Below, one piece after another: positions 50,323 through 58,782 of a DNA stretch of 64,000 nucleotides (positions within the stretch are counted from its first letter, which is position 1; every line of letters starts with the position of its first letter). The position numbers were made by a program, and so were the translations under genes. Under the pieces are notes generated by a model that saw only the letters and a list, made by a program, of their open reading frames with translations, searched no databases and was not told the DNA's origin. Source of the stretch: Pseudomonas sp. P7548 (GTDB taxonomy: Bacteria; Pseudomonadota; Gammaproteobacteria; Pseudomonadales; Pseudomonadaceae); contig NZ_JACARO010000011.1 of NCBI RefSeq assembly GCF_013386585.1, positions 124,001 through 188,000 of the forward strand, read 5' to 3'.

Positions 50323-51261
50323 CTACCTCGAATTTTTTGCGCTTAGCATATGCACATATTGGAAACCCGCTTGCTCCCAATCTCGCCAGTCTGGTGTCGT
50401 GTTAGGGCGCCAGGGAACATCGATAATTTCAACTAGCTTTTTTGTATCTTGTTCGTAAAACCCTGCCTGAACGCCTTCAGGAAGTTCTACAGCTAGCGGA
50501 TAGGTATTTTTGTAGGCGCTATGATCAAGCTTCCATCCGGGTTCTATCTGTTCCAAAATTTCGGTCAGCCGATTTTTCTGAACTTCGGCAATTTTCTCGA
50601 TGAGTTCATCAAATGTGCAGATAAGAGGTTCGCCCTCTGAAAAGTCGGAGAATCGTGCACTAGGCCGGTCCCCCACACTCTTGTCCAGCTCGCGGCCAGT
50701 CCGGATATAGAAGTTTAGTGCTCCCAAATCGAGCACATCACCTCTCAGTTCTGCTTCACTCTCAAGCACTGCCAAAATATAAATCTGTGCCGGAAAGCCA
50801 TAAGTCCAGCAGTTTGCATCTTTCAGAGGGTTCCAATAAGTTGTCTTACTTATGCTCCATGTTTTGGGCGCTCTAGTGGTTTTAAATTCACACGTTGTGC
50901 CCCAAGTTAGCTGAAGGTCAAACACATCACCGTGAGGTTGGCTCTCATAGTGCTCGCGAATGCTTTGTTCGAGATCACCTTTGCGCGGATGCCAGGTGGT
51001 TAAGGTTCGCACCGTTTCGCCAACGATTTGATCAATGTTTTCAATGAAGTGTTGAACTAGGATGTACTCGATCAATACTCCACGCAGCATAGGCACAGAC
51101 ATGTTCGAAAAAGCCCAACCCCAAAAGCCGGAAGCTTTGTAGGGGGTTGAGAGATCACCGAGTGAAAACTTAGTTGCCTCACTGATTAGAGGGTTTTTCA
51201 AAATAGTTCCTTGAATATGGTTTGTTGTGTAGGTAAAAGATTGTTGTAGGAACAATTCCAT
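50323..51261 (-). CDS. Putative PD-(D/E)XK nuclease of unknown type
   Basis: A 312-residue protein. Residues about 110-130 read GDVFDLQLTWGTTCEFKTTR, giving the Asp and ExK of a PD-(D/E)XK active site. The next segment (WNPLKDANCWTYGFPAQIYI) and ALNFYIRTGRELDKSV resemble restriction-like proteins found beside type I systems. The N-terminal 100 residues are unfamiliar. It lies between hsdR and the Kiwa-like pair in the same orientation but with large gaps on both sides, so it is probably its own unit. A defence role is inferred from context and the active-site pattern. Confidence 0.6.
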   Translation of the reverse strand: MELFLQQSFTYTTNHIQGTILKNPLISEATKFSLGDLSTPYKASGFWGWAFSNMSVPMLRGVLIEYILVQHFIENIDQIVGETVRTLTTWHPRKGDLEQSIREHYESQPHGDVFDLQLTWGTTCEFKTTRAPKTWSISKTTYWNPLKDANCWTYGFPAQIYILAVLESEAELRGDVLDLGALNFYIRTGRELDKSVGDRPSARFSDFSEGEPLICTFDELIEKIAEVQKNRLTEILEQIEPGWKLDHSAYKNTYPLAVELPEGVQAGFYEQDTKKLVEIIDVPWRPNTTPDWRDWEQAGFQYVHMLSAKNSR

Positions 51262-51578
51262 GCGGCGCCATGTGAGAACTCTGTAGTAATTTTTGCGCTA
51301 AGTTTTCTGAAAGTTCACAAACTGCATATGTCGAGGCCAGAAGCAGTCTCATTATTAACTTGTCGTGGAAGATTTTTTACTACTGCTGGCCTATACTTGG
51401 AGTGCGAACTGACTACCGAGGGAGTCAGTGAGGCACTCCCCAGAAGCAGAAAGGCAGTGAATCACCAACGCCGTGCGCAGGCCTAGACTCTGAAACTAAC
51501 GCGATCAACTTACTCAAGCAACCAGAGCTCAAATGGATATGTCAAACTGCACGCGCCATTCGAGATTCCGGTAAGGTA
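51262..51578. other. Intergenic region between the nuclease and kwaB
   Basis: 317 bases, AT-rich near the nuclease start, with no gene or strong terminator that I can support. It probably holds the promoter of the minus-strand nuclease gene. Confidence 0.4.
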
Positions 51579-52430
51579 CTATCCCAATGCTTGGACAGAG
51601 TTTGCCAAACGTTTTTCCTGTCCAAATTGGGTGGTGTAGAACCGCTGCTCTATCCCATAGATGAGCATTTTTAGATCGTTGTCCGTAGAAATGTCAAACA
51701 TTCCCGAGTCTTTGTTAAATTTCAAGTTCTCGCCGCAATAGCCATCAATATAGGAGAGCATACCTTCTTTGTCCTGCTCGGGTAACGCTGCCAACGTAGC
51801 CATAGCCAGTGCAATTCGTTTTCGGTTTGGCTTTGATACTTTGTCGGCATCAAATTCATTGCGGAGGGTAATAAATGGCTCGTCGAGGAATTGTTTAACC
51901 TCTTCTTGGGTTGCCTCTTTGTAAAGCTCATCGATGCCCGGGAAAATACTGGAAATTGTCGCCAGATTTTTGAAAATTAGCACGTCAAGTGCGGAAAAAT
52001 ATACCGCATCCGGTTGAGCATTGATTACCAACCTCAGTCGATCATCTTCAACCTCTGCCACCTCACCAAAGACAAAGGTCTTTCGGCGCAGAAACAGAGA
52101 AGGCGTGACTTTCTGAAAGTAGAAATCATCGCCCTGAAGCGCACAGATGTGGGAAATATCCGGAAATTTATCCTTAGGTAGGTCGTCGTAGTCTTTTGCA
52201 TCGAAGTCCGATGTGAGAATTTCAGAGCAGTAGGCTTGCTCTGAAAACTGTTCGACCTTAAACCAGCACTCCTCGTCCAAATTATGATCGGGGTTGTAAG
52301 GAATGCACGCGGCGAGATCAATCTCCAATTTTGGGAATAGTGTGTAATCGGAAATTAACTTGAAGATTGGCTTTTTGCGCAGTTTTTTTACTTTTACTAG
52401 TACATGGTCCATATGTTCACTCTCGCTCAA
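51579..52430 (-). CDS. kwaB: KwaB-like (DUF4868) protein of a Kiwa defence system
   Basis: A 283-residue soluble protein with a DUF4868-like pattern: QKVTPSLFLRRKTFVFGEVA, then LRLVINAQPDAVYFSALDVL and IFKNLATISSIFPG. KwaB is the effector partner of membrane-bound KwaA in the Kiwa anti-phage system, where it acts on phage DNA. It begins inside the 3' end of the putative kwaA (14-base overlap), so they form an operon. It is slightly shorter than the KwaB I remember (about 315 residues). Low GC supports transfer. Confidence 0.72.
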   Translation of the reverse strand: MSESEHMDHVLVKVKKLRKKPIFKLISDYTLFPKLEIDLAACIPYNPDHNLDEECWFKVEQFSEQAYCSEILTSDFDAKDYDDLPKDKFPDISHICALQGDDFYFQKVTPSLFLRRKTFVFGEVAEVEDDRLRLVINAQPDAVYFSALDVLIFKNLATISSIFPGIDELYKEATQEEVKQFLDEPFITLRNEFDADKVSKPNRKRIALAMATLAALPEQDKEGMLSYIDGYCGENLKFNKDSGMFDISTDNDLKMLIYGIEQRFYTTQFGQEKRLANSVQALG

Positions 52431-53010
52431 TAAATGTGTAGTTATTTATTCTGAAGGCTTTGGCAATGGCGATATCACTGGGAACCTTGTATCTCTCGCG
52501 GCTAATGAGGAATATGGAGGCCTTGGATGTCGTGGTTATATTGTAGAACTCATATCCATACAGCAAAAATAAGGGATTGAAATATAATGCCTGTGACCTG
52601 AACGTAAAAATGAACAGGACCCCATATACAAAGAATAGTGTTTCCCAGTTGCTCACGCTGAGCGCCACGAAGAAATACCCCAGGTAGCTGGGTAAAAAGC
52701 TATTGTTCGCGTGCTCGATACTATCCACCTGCCCTTGCTTGAACTCGTCCTTTCCTAACAAAGAACTGAGGCGAAGACTCACTCCAGTGAGAAGGATCGG
52801 AACCAAAAGGTATAAAGCATAGGACACAGCATTCGGTGTTTTGTCTAACCAGGGAAGGCCAGGAAAGAAATGTGCCAGAGTAAGACCTTTTTGAACGAGA
52901 TAAATGATGACCAGAAGCGACGTAGCATTGAAGGTCAGCAATATCCTGAATATAAAGTTAAGATCAAATCGTAACCTGTCCATAGGTTCCTTAGCGTAAA
53001 GATTAGGCAT
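52417..53010 (-). CDS. kwaA: KwaA-like membrane sensor of a Kiwa defence system
   Basis: A 197-residue protein with four hydrophobic segments (about residues 20-40, 62-80, 112-125, 128-150) and a cytoplasmic tail YEFYNITTTSKASIFLISRE. That topology and tail fit KwaA, which senses phage attack at the membrane and controls KwaB. The gene is directly followed by the DUF4868-type gene with a short overlap, the arrangement known for Kiwa. Start may be MPNLYAK or the internal MDRLRFD. Confidence 0.7.
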   Translation of the reverse strand: MPNLYAKEPMDRLRFDLNFIFRILLTFNATSLLVIIYLVQKGLTLAHFFPGLPWLDKTPNAVSYALYLLVPILLTGVSLRLSSLLGKDEFKQGQVDSIEHANNSFLPSYLGYFFVALSVSNWETLFFVYGVLFIFTFRSQALYFNPLFLLYGYEFYNITTTSKASIFLISRERYKVPSDIAIAKAFRINNYTFIERE

Positions 53011-53208
53011 CGAAATTTCAGCACCTTAGACCGGGACGATATCAAATTGCCATATTTTCGTCTAGCGTATGCTGGTTTCGTCAGGTTGATCTGATATACG
53101 CGCTGGGCGAGATAGGCTTGCTGGGATTCGTGAAGCCGCCGCATCCCGACCAACAAGTTTCGATGCTTGTGGCTGCAATTGACGTTTGAAACTTTGCCTT
53201 TCCCGCTA

Positions 53209-53252
53209 AACCCTCCGATCCAGCGATCTTTGATCGCGCCGATCGGAGGGTT
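53209..53252. terminator. Long hairpin upstream of kwaA, possible terminator
   Basis: AACCCTCCGATC and GATCGGAGGGTT (12 bp) enclose an inner CGATC/GATCG pair; TTTTTTT follows at 53256 on the plus strand. It may end plus-strand transcripts; no plus-strand gene precedes it. Confidence 0.55.
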
Positions 53253-53410
53253 CACTTTTTTTCTCGAAGCTACCGCGCTCCACTTTCTCCTTTCAGATTT
53301 GATTAGCGCGGCGCCTTCCTTTGCCCCTTAGAAATTGCCCGCGATCTCTATCGAGCGTTGCGCCGTTTCAGTGTCAGAGCGGATCTTTCGTGGGGGTATA
53401 AATATAGGTG

Positions 53411-53482
53411 TGGCGACACCGGCGACAGCGGCGACAGCCCATGCGGAATGTGGCCTGGAGCGTGGCGACAAAAGTGGCGACA
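53411..53482 (-). repeat. Inverted partial copy of the small accessory gene segment
   Basis: Inverted repeat of 55711-55781: the first 26 bases and the last 21 or so are nearly identical in reverse complement, with a divergent middle. In the minus strand it encodes the same VAAVAGVAT peptide as the plus-strand gene at 55631. It contains tandem GGCGACA units. Confidence 0.75.
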
Positions 53483-53780
53483 GTCGCCAATTTTGTTGCA
53501 CTTTGGCCGTGACGCTTGACCGTCTTTTCGAGCGGGTATAAAAATTGGCGCACGGATCGCTGTCGTTGACAGCACCTGCCCAGATAGCCAGAACCTTCAA
53601 GGCTACGCCACTTGCGTGGTGGTTCTCCCGAAGTGCGATTAGCGTCCGGAGGCTCGCACGGTCACTCCCCAAGGGTGATGGATGCCTACTCGACTTATCT
53701 GCCCACTGCTGCAGACGATGGACCTTCCTCGCTGCGCTGCAGCAACCTCACCTTTCGGCACACTTCGCTGCGCCAGACTG

Positions 53781-53813
53781 CGCCCGTCTCTTTCTCCCGG
53801 AAAGAGACGGGCG
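53781..53813. repeat. Perfect 14-bp palindrome
   Basis: CGCCCGTCTCTTTC and its exact complement around TCCCG. No T-run follows, so it is not a standard terminator. It lies 425 bases upstream of the replication-type gene. Confidence 0.7.
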
Positions 53814-54237
53814 CTCCTACCACTGCTGCAATCCAAATCGTACGAGGCATTGCCGCAACTCTCCTCGTGACAATCGGCCTGACAAATCCGATTCGTCGCC
53901 ATCCGCAATGACGCTAGCACCGGTGCCGCAGCCCATGTAAGTGCTGCACCTGACTGACAGTCAGGCATGCCTCAGGTGTCTAGGTCTTTGCCTTCTCCCA
54001 CCCAGGATATCTAGGTGCCGAACTCGTCAGTCGGCGCAGCCTCCACCCGCCCGCATCTTCGGATGCGTCTAAGGAGGCCAGATTCATGGGTTCATGCCCT
54101 TGCTCCCGGTCGTAAGGAGCCGTTCGTTCCGCGTCAGTGAACACCTCACAGGCCGCAGGGGCCTTGATCCCTGATAACACTCAACAGCCGTGGCGGGACT
54201 ACGTGAGGACAACTAGCAATGAACGAGGAGAGGGCCC

Positions 54238-55644
54238 ATGCAGCAGTTAGATCCGAAGCTTGAACTACCACGGTCCCCTCGACCGCTGATTGAGTCGAAT
54301 CCCGTGGCCCAGCCTTATCCGGTGCAGGCACTGGGTGGGATTCTTTGGCCTGCGGTGGAGCGCATGGCCGAGGTCATCGGCGTGCCCCAGGCGCTGGCAG
54401 CGCAATCGGTGTTGGCGGCCTCAGCGCTGGCCACCCAAGGCCATGCGGGCTTACATCTCGACGGACGCAGTTATCCGCTGTCGCTGTACCTGATCACCGT
54501 CGCCGCGTCAGGGGATCGCAAGACGGCGACAGATCGATTTGCCTTGCTGCCAGCACGGCAATGGGAGCGTGAGCAGTGGCAGCGTTACCGCGAACAGCTT
54601 GTACGGCACCGTGCCGCACAGCGGCAGGCGCAGCGTATCAAGCCTGGCGATCCTGAGTCCGCGAACGGAATGTCGCTCGAAGCGGAGCCTTCAGCCCCGA
54701 GGCTGATCACCACGGACCCGACTATCGAGGCCCTGGTCAAGGGGCTCTGTCATGACCTACCTAGCATGGGTTTGTTCTGTGATGAGGGTGGACAATTCCT
54801 CGGCAGCAGCACCATGAGTCGGGATAACCGTTTGAAAGCGGTTACGACCTTGTCGTCACTCTGGGATGGCAGCCCGATAGATCGCGCGCGCTCCATGGTT
54901 GGTGAAAGCTTGCGAGCTTATGACCGACGCTTGAGCCTGCACCTGATGCTGCAACCGTATTTAGCCATGCAGTTACTCGGTGATCCGTTGCTGCAGGGGC
55001 AAGGCATTCTCGGTCGCTGTCTGATGACCTGGCCCTCCAGTCTGGCCGGACAGCGCAGTTATCAGGCTGTCGACTTGTCGAAAGATGGCGCCCTAAAGCG
55101 CTATCACCATCGCCTCTCTGCCCTGTTTCATCAGCCTTGGTCACTGTCTCCTGATGGTGCTTTGCAGTTATCACCGCTAACCCTCTGTCCGTTAGCCCGC
55201 CGTCGCTGGATTGATTTGCATGATGCCATCGAAGCTCAGCTGGGTGAGTTTGGTGAGCTGGCCAGCGTACGGCCCAGCGGATCGAAGGCCGCCGATAACC
55301 TGCTGCGCGTCGCCGGCATTCTGGCCGTCGTGGAGGAGAGCAGCGTCGTGGAGGTCGACCATATCCAACGGGCCTCGGCCTTAGTTGGCTACTACCTCAC
55401 CGAGATCCAGCCACTGACTGAGCAGGAACCAGTGTGTCGAATTAAGGAGGAGGCGGACCGGCTGCTGCGCTGGCTCCAGGTCAAAGATTGGAAGCGCTTC
55501 AGTATTCGAGACCTGAACCGCAACGGTCCCCGGTTTGCCCGTAAGAGCAGTCGTCATGCCGCCAAGCTGTTGGTCGAGTTGATTGATCATCAGTGGCTGA
55601 TCACCGACGGCCACACCTTCGAGGTGCGCCATGTTCAATCTTGA
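54238..55644 (+). CDS. DUF3987/YfjI family protein (replication-associated)
   Basis: A 468-residue protein of the DUF3987 (YfjI) family common in phage satellites and integrative elements. It has a RecA/primase-helicase-like core without a clean Walker A: LYLITVAASGDRKTATDRF sits where related proteins have the P-loop (SGxRKT). Next come TTDPTIEALVKGL and SMGLFCDEGGQFLGSSTMSR, the family's conserved DEGG motif. The C-terminal part (SIRDLNRNGPRFARKSSRHA) looks like a winged helix. It probably supports element replication. GAGGAGAGGG precedes the start; it overlaps the next gene by 14 bases. Confidence 0.82.
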   Translation: MQQLDPKLELPRSPRPLIESNPVAQPYPVQALGGILWPAVERMAEVIGVPQALAAQSVLAASALATQGHAGLHLDGRSYPLSLYLITVAASGDRKTATDRFALLPARQWEREQWQRYREQLVRHRAAQRQAQRIKPGDPESANGMSLEAEPSAPRLITTDPTIEALVKGLCHDLPSMGLFCDEGGQFLGSSTMSRDNRLKAVTTLSSLWDGSPIDRARSMVGESLRAYDRRLSLHLMLQPYLAMQLLGDPLLQGQGILGRCLMTWPSSLAGQRSYQAVDLSKDGALKRYHHRLSALFHQPWSLSPDGALQLSPLTLCPLARRRWIDLHDAIEAQLGEFGELASVRPSGSKAADNLLRVAGILAVVEESSVVEVDHIQRASALVGYYLTEIQPLTEQEPVCRIKEEADRLLRWLQVKDWKRFSIRDLNRNGPRFARKSSRHAAKLLVELIDHQWLITDGHTFEVRHVQS

Positions 55645-55984
55645 CGAAGCGTTGCGTAACCATCTGGCTCTGCGCCAAAAGGAGCCAAAAGCGCGATTTG
55701 TCGCCGCGTCTGTCGCCACTTTGTCGCCACGCTCAAAGCCAGGCAGGACAAGGGGTGTCGCCGCTGTCGCCGGTGTCGCCACCACCCGTAAAACTATCAC
55801 CTCGACGACAGCCATTATTCAGTGGTTGAAAGAGGAGGGCGCGCATCTCTACGTCACTGACAACACGCTGTGTTTTCGCCCGACTGATTGGGCTCAGTTC
55901 GCCATCGTGAGTGCGAACTGGCGAGCCCTTTTGCATGATCTCGCTGCAGTCGATCAGGAACAGAAAAATGGCTCGGGTCGGTAA
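55631..55984 (+). CDS. Small accessory protein of the element
   Basis: A 117-residue protein with an Ala/Val-rich repeat segment (SPRSKPGRTRGVAAVAGVAT) and a C-terminal half containing IIQWLKEEGAHLYVTDNTLC. It overlaps the DUF3987 gene (14 bases) and the recombinase gene (17 bases), so the three are one translationally coupled operon. A related fragment lies inverted at 53411-53482. No function recognised. Confidence 0.6.
   Translation: MFNLDEALRNHLALRQKEPKARFVAASVATLSPRSKPGRTRGVAAVAGVATTRKTITSTTAIIQWLKEEGAHLYVTDNTLCFRPTDWAQFAIVSANWRALLHDLAAVDQEQKNGSGR
55711..55781 (+). repeat. Inverted repeat partner inside the small accessory gene
   Basis: Partner of 53411-53482. The two copies flank the DUF3987 gene, about 2.2 kb apart. 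It contains TGTCGCC tandem units. Confidence 0.75.
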
Positions 55985-56945
55985 GCGAGCGGGGCGTAAT
56001 TTTGGCTTCGGTCGCCAGCTCAGCTATGCCGGACCGCAAGCCCTGAAAGATCTGTTTGGCGACGGCCATTTTGCTACCGTCAAAGCCCATAGCGATCGCT
56101 GGCAGGCCTTCGTGCGTTGGTGTCGATCTGAGGAAGGGCCGAGGCTGAATGACGCGCGACAGATCGACCGTGACACCCTCATGCGGTACGCCATTTATGT
56201 GAGGGAGCAAGTTAATCAGGGCAACGTCGGCATTGCCACCGCGCAGAATCGACTGTCCAGCGTGAACCGAACCATGGCCGCGCTGCGCGGTGATCAGTAC
56301 GTCAAAATCCCCAGTCCGAGTAAGGCGCTAGGCCTGCAGCGCTCAAGCGTGCGTAGTGAGGCACCGCAAGGCCAAGACCGCCCGCAGGTCGAGCTGATCG
56401 CACGGGCGCTGTCAGAGCGAGGTCAGCAACGAGTCAGCGCAATTGTGCAACTGGCCCGAGAGACGGGCATGCGCCTGCGTGAAGCGATCTTGGCGGACCT
56501 TCCACGGTTGCAACGGGAGGCTCAACGCCTGGGGAAGATCAACATCCAGGACGGTACCAAAGGCGGTCGGTCAGGCGCATCTGCACCGCGTTGGATTACG
56601 GTCACGGATCAAGTCCGTGGCGCCCTAGATAGAGCCAGTGAGTTATCACCCACGGGCAGCAGGAACCTGTTAGCACCCGACGAAAGCTACAGAGACTTCA
56701 TACAGACAGTCGTGCGACCGGCACGGGACCTCCTGCATGAGCATGGATTGAAAGGCTTTCATGAGCTGCGAGCGGCTTACGCCTGTGAGCGCTATGAGCA
56801 ACTGACCGGCTTCTCTGCACCCGTCAATGGCGGTCGTGGCCATCGAGAAGATCGAGAGCTTGATCAGCGTGCACGACAGCAGATCAGCCATGAGTTGGGA
56901 CATAACCGCATCGATGTGGTGAGTGCCTACATCGGAGGTCGGTGA
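55968..56945 (+). CDS. Integrase-domain tyrosine recombinase (Integrase_1 type)
   Basis: A 325-residue tyrosine recombinase with an N-terminal SAM-like DNA-binding domain (FATVKAHSDRWQAFVRWCRS) and a catalytic domain. The R-H-R-H-Y set is visible: Arg in ETGMRLREAI, His and Arg in GFHELRAAYACERY, His in ISHELGHNRID and a likely Tyr in SAYIGGR. The start MARVGKRAGRNFGFGRQ at 55968 follows AGGA. It belongs with the DUF3987 operon, not with the att-adjacent integrase, so it may act in another step or be from an older element. Confidence 0.82.
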   Translation: MARVGKRAGRNFGFGRQLSYAGPQALKDLFGDGHFATVKAHSDRWQAFVRWCRSEEGPRLNDARQIDRDTLMRYAIYVREQVNQGNVGIATAQNRLSSVNRTMAALRGDQYVKIPSPSKALGLQRSSVRSEAPQGQDRPQVELIARALSERGQQRVSAIVQLARETGMRLREAILADLPRLQREAQRLGKINIQDGTKGGRSGASAPRWITVTDQVRGALDRASELSPTGSRNLLAPDESYRDFIQTVVRPARDLLHEHGLKGFHELRAAYACERYEQLTGFSAPVNGGRGHREDRELDQRARQQISHELGHNRIDVVSAYIGGR

Positions 56946-57214
56946 TGAAGTTTGAATTCGACATGGCGCTGTTTCTGAGTCCCGTGCTCAAAGGTGCGCA
57001 TGCCACGCGGCAGCGGCACATTAGACAAGCAGAAAGGATGCACGAGGTGATTCGTGAGCGCTGGGGTTGCGCGACTCCCTGGTCCTGGAGAGAAAAGCAC
57101 GTGAGATGGTTTCTGGAGCACTACCTGCGATGCTCAGCTCCAGCTACCGTCTACTACTACGAATTAACAGCAGGGGTGATCCGCCGGAGAAAAGCGAAAT
57201 TCGGGGTTGTCTGA
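56945..57214 (+). CDS. Small protein resembling a recombinase core-binding domain
   Basis: An 89-residue protein overlapping the recombinase stop codon (ATGA). Residues 25-75 (RHIRQAERMHEVIRERWGCA, then WSWREKHVRWFLEHYLR) look like the SAM-like N-terminal domain of tyrosine recombinases without a catalytic part. It may be a DNA-binding partner of the recombinase or a remnant. Confidence 0.55.
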   Translation: MKFEFDMALFLSPVLKGAHATRQRHIRQAERMHEVIRERWGCATPWSWREKHVRWFLEHYLRCSAPATVYYYELTAGVIRRRKAKFGVV

Positions 57215-57231
57215 TAGATCTTTTAAGCGTG

Positions 57232-57276
57232 AGCCCCTGAGTATGGGAATGCGGAGCCTTCCCATACTCAGGGGCT
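57232..57276. repeat. Perfect 18-bp palindrome between convergent genes
   Basis: AGCCCCTGAGTATGGGAA and its exact complement around a nine-base loop. No T-run on either side. It sits between the small plus-strand gene and the 3' end of the integrase, where a terminator is expected, but the arms are unusually long. Confidence 0.75.
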
Positions 57277-57375
57277 TGGCTGAAGATGCGCAGCCATGCG
57301 AGAGATTTATCGACCGTCGTCATTTCTGTCGCCATGCTCCTCGACACGGATGACATGGATTGTTGCCGGTTAAGC

Positions 57376-58632
57376 TCAGCGTATCGGCACCACGTTACGG
57401 TCCCTGGTTTGATTGATCGCAGATGCCGATAGGCTACCGGTGGCCGCCTTCTGAATATGATCACTCCACCAGGCCATCATCGGACGCCGGCGTTCGATGT
57501 AATCCGTCCGGTTGTAGGCGCTACGAACTTCGTCCTTGTCGACATGCGCCAGCGCGACCTCGATCAGCTCCGGATCCCAGCCATGCTCATTCAGGATGGT
57601 GCTCGCCATCGAGCGCAAGCCGTGGCTGACTAGGCGGTCCTGAAAGCCCATGCGCTTCAACGCCATGTTGGCGGTCTGGCTATTGGCATGGGTGCGGGGG
57701 TTTCTATCTGAAGGGAACACGTACTCTCTGTTACCGCTGAGTTGCTTGAGCGTCTCCAGTAACGAAAGTGCCTGATCGGTAAGAGGGATTGTGTGCGGCC
57801 GACGCTTTTTCATGCGCTCTGGCGGAATGGTCCAAATGCGCTTGTCGAAGTCGATATCTGCCCATCGTGTGGTAGCTGCTTCGGCAGGGCGGGTCATTGT
57901 GTGCAACTGCCATTCGATCAGGCAGCGGGTCGTGCGCTTGATGCTGGCGTTCGCGATTTCCATCATGAGCTCGGGAAGCTCCTCAGGTGGTAGCGCAGCC
58001 ATGTTCTCTTTCTTGGGTTTCTTGAACACCGCCCGAATTCCATTGAGGGGGTTCGCAAATATCAGTCCCGAGTTGACCCCGTAGGTCATGATCTCGTTGA
58101 GTCGTTGGCTCAATCTTTTCACGGTTTCGAGGCTCCCTTTGGCCTCGATTGGGCGAAGGATTTTGATAACCATCGGAGCAGTGATTTGAGAGAGCGGCGT
58201 TGTTTTCATGCTAGGGAAAACATGAAGCGTCAGCGATCTCCAAATGTCTTCGGCGTAGGCTTTGGTTACGGAGTCTTTCTTCAGCTCGAACCAGGCAGTG
58301 GCCACCTTCTCGAAAGTGTGTTCAGTCTCAGCAAGTTTGGCTTGCCTTACCTCATCACGCTGGGTTTTGGGATCAGTGCCTAAAGCGAGCAACTCACGCG
58401 CCTCTGCGGCTTTCTTCCGGGCGTTGGCTAGCGAGAGGTCGGGGTATGGACCAAGCGCCATGTTGATACGGCTTCTGGTCAACGGCTCGCGGTAATTAAA
58501 ATTCCACATCATCGAGCCGCTCGCGCGTACTCGAAGCTGCAAGCCATCGCCGTCGCTGAGGACGAAGTCTTTACCAGTTGCCTTGACTGCCTTGAGCTGG
58601 CGATCGGAGAGGCGGGTTGCGTTAGTAGGCAT
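57376..58632 (-). CDS. P4-type site-specific integrase of the ssrA element
   Basis: A 418-residue tyrosine recombinase. It has the DUF4102-type N-terminal arm-binding domain (MPTNATRLSDRQLKAVKATG, then GDGLQLRVRASGSMMWNFNY) and the catalytic domain with TMTRPAEAATTRWADID (first Arg), LVSHGLRSMASTIL (His and Arg), AHVDKDEVRSAYNRTDYIER (His and Tyr). The start at 58632 has GGAGG upstream. It is transcribed away from the tmRNA gene, 190 bases from its 3' end, the usual place for an integrase using that site. Confidence 0.93.
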   Translation of the reverse strand: MPTNATRLSDRQLKAVKATGKDFVLSDGDGLQLRVRASGSMMWNFNYREPLTRSRINMALGPYPDLSLANARKKAAEARELLALGTDPKTQRDEVRQAKLAETEHTFEKVATAWFELKKDSVTKAYAEDIWRSLTLHVFPSMKTTPLSQITAPMVIKILRPIEAKGSLETVKRLSQRLNEIMTYGVNSGLIFANPLNGIRAVFKKPKKENMAALPPEELPELMMEIANASIKRTTRCLIEWQLHTMTRPAEAATTRWADIDFDKRIWTIPPERMKKRRPHTIPLTDQALSLLETLKQLSGNREYVFPSDRNPRTHANSQTANMALKRMGFQDRLVSHGLRSMASTILNEHGWDPELIEVALAHVDKDEVRSAYNRTDYIERRRPMMAWWSDHIQKAATGSLSASAINQTRDRNVVPIR

Positions 58633-58656
58633 GGGGGCTACCTCCAGCACCGTTTT

Positions 58657-58705
58657 GGTATCCTGAAAATAGCATTTGGTAGTCCGGGATACCACCTGGG
58701 ATACC
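58657..58705. repeat. Arm-type repeats, right end of the element
   Basis: GGTATCC at 58657-58663 (inverted) and two direct GGGATACC copies at 58686 and 58698, 12 bases apart, the same spacing as the GGAATACC pair at the left end. They lie between the integrase start and attR. Confidence 0.65.
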
Positions 58706-58782
58706 AATGCGCCTGGAACTCAGAAATCCTCCAAAGCCCCAAAAAGAGCTGAAACCCCCTGTATTTACTGGATTTCAGGCAC

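Larger units (their letters stand above)
53011..54237. other. Long noncoding region upstream of the DUF3987 gene
   Basis: 1.2 kb without a convincing complete gene. It holds a hairpin at 53209-53252, a partial inverted duplicate of the later small gene (53411-53482), a perfect 14-bp palindrome at 53781-53813, a CTGAC-5-GTCAG dyad near 53949, and the ribosome-binding site GAGGAGAGGGCCC before 54238. It could contain the replication or transfer origin of the element; that is speculation. Confidence 0.5.

Noticed and set aside
53639..53968. 109-codon minus-strand frame upstream of the DUF3987 gene
   Set aside because: Contains the 14-bp palindrome, overlaps several other similarly long frames and shows no recognisable protein pattern.
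57376..58707. Longer integrase start at 58707
   Set aside because: The added 25 residues lack similarity to P4-type integrases and would overlap the arm-type repeats; ATG 58632 has GGAGG and the canonical N-terminus.
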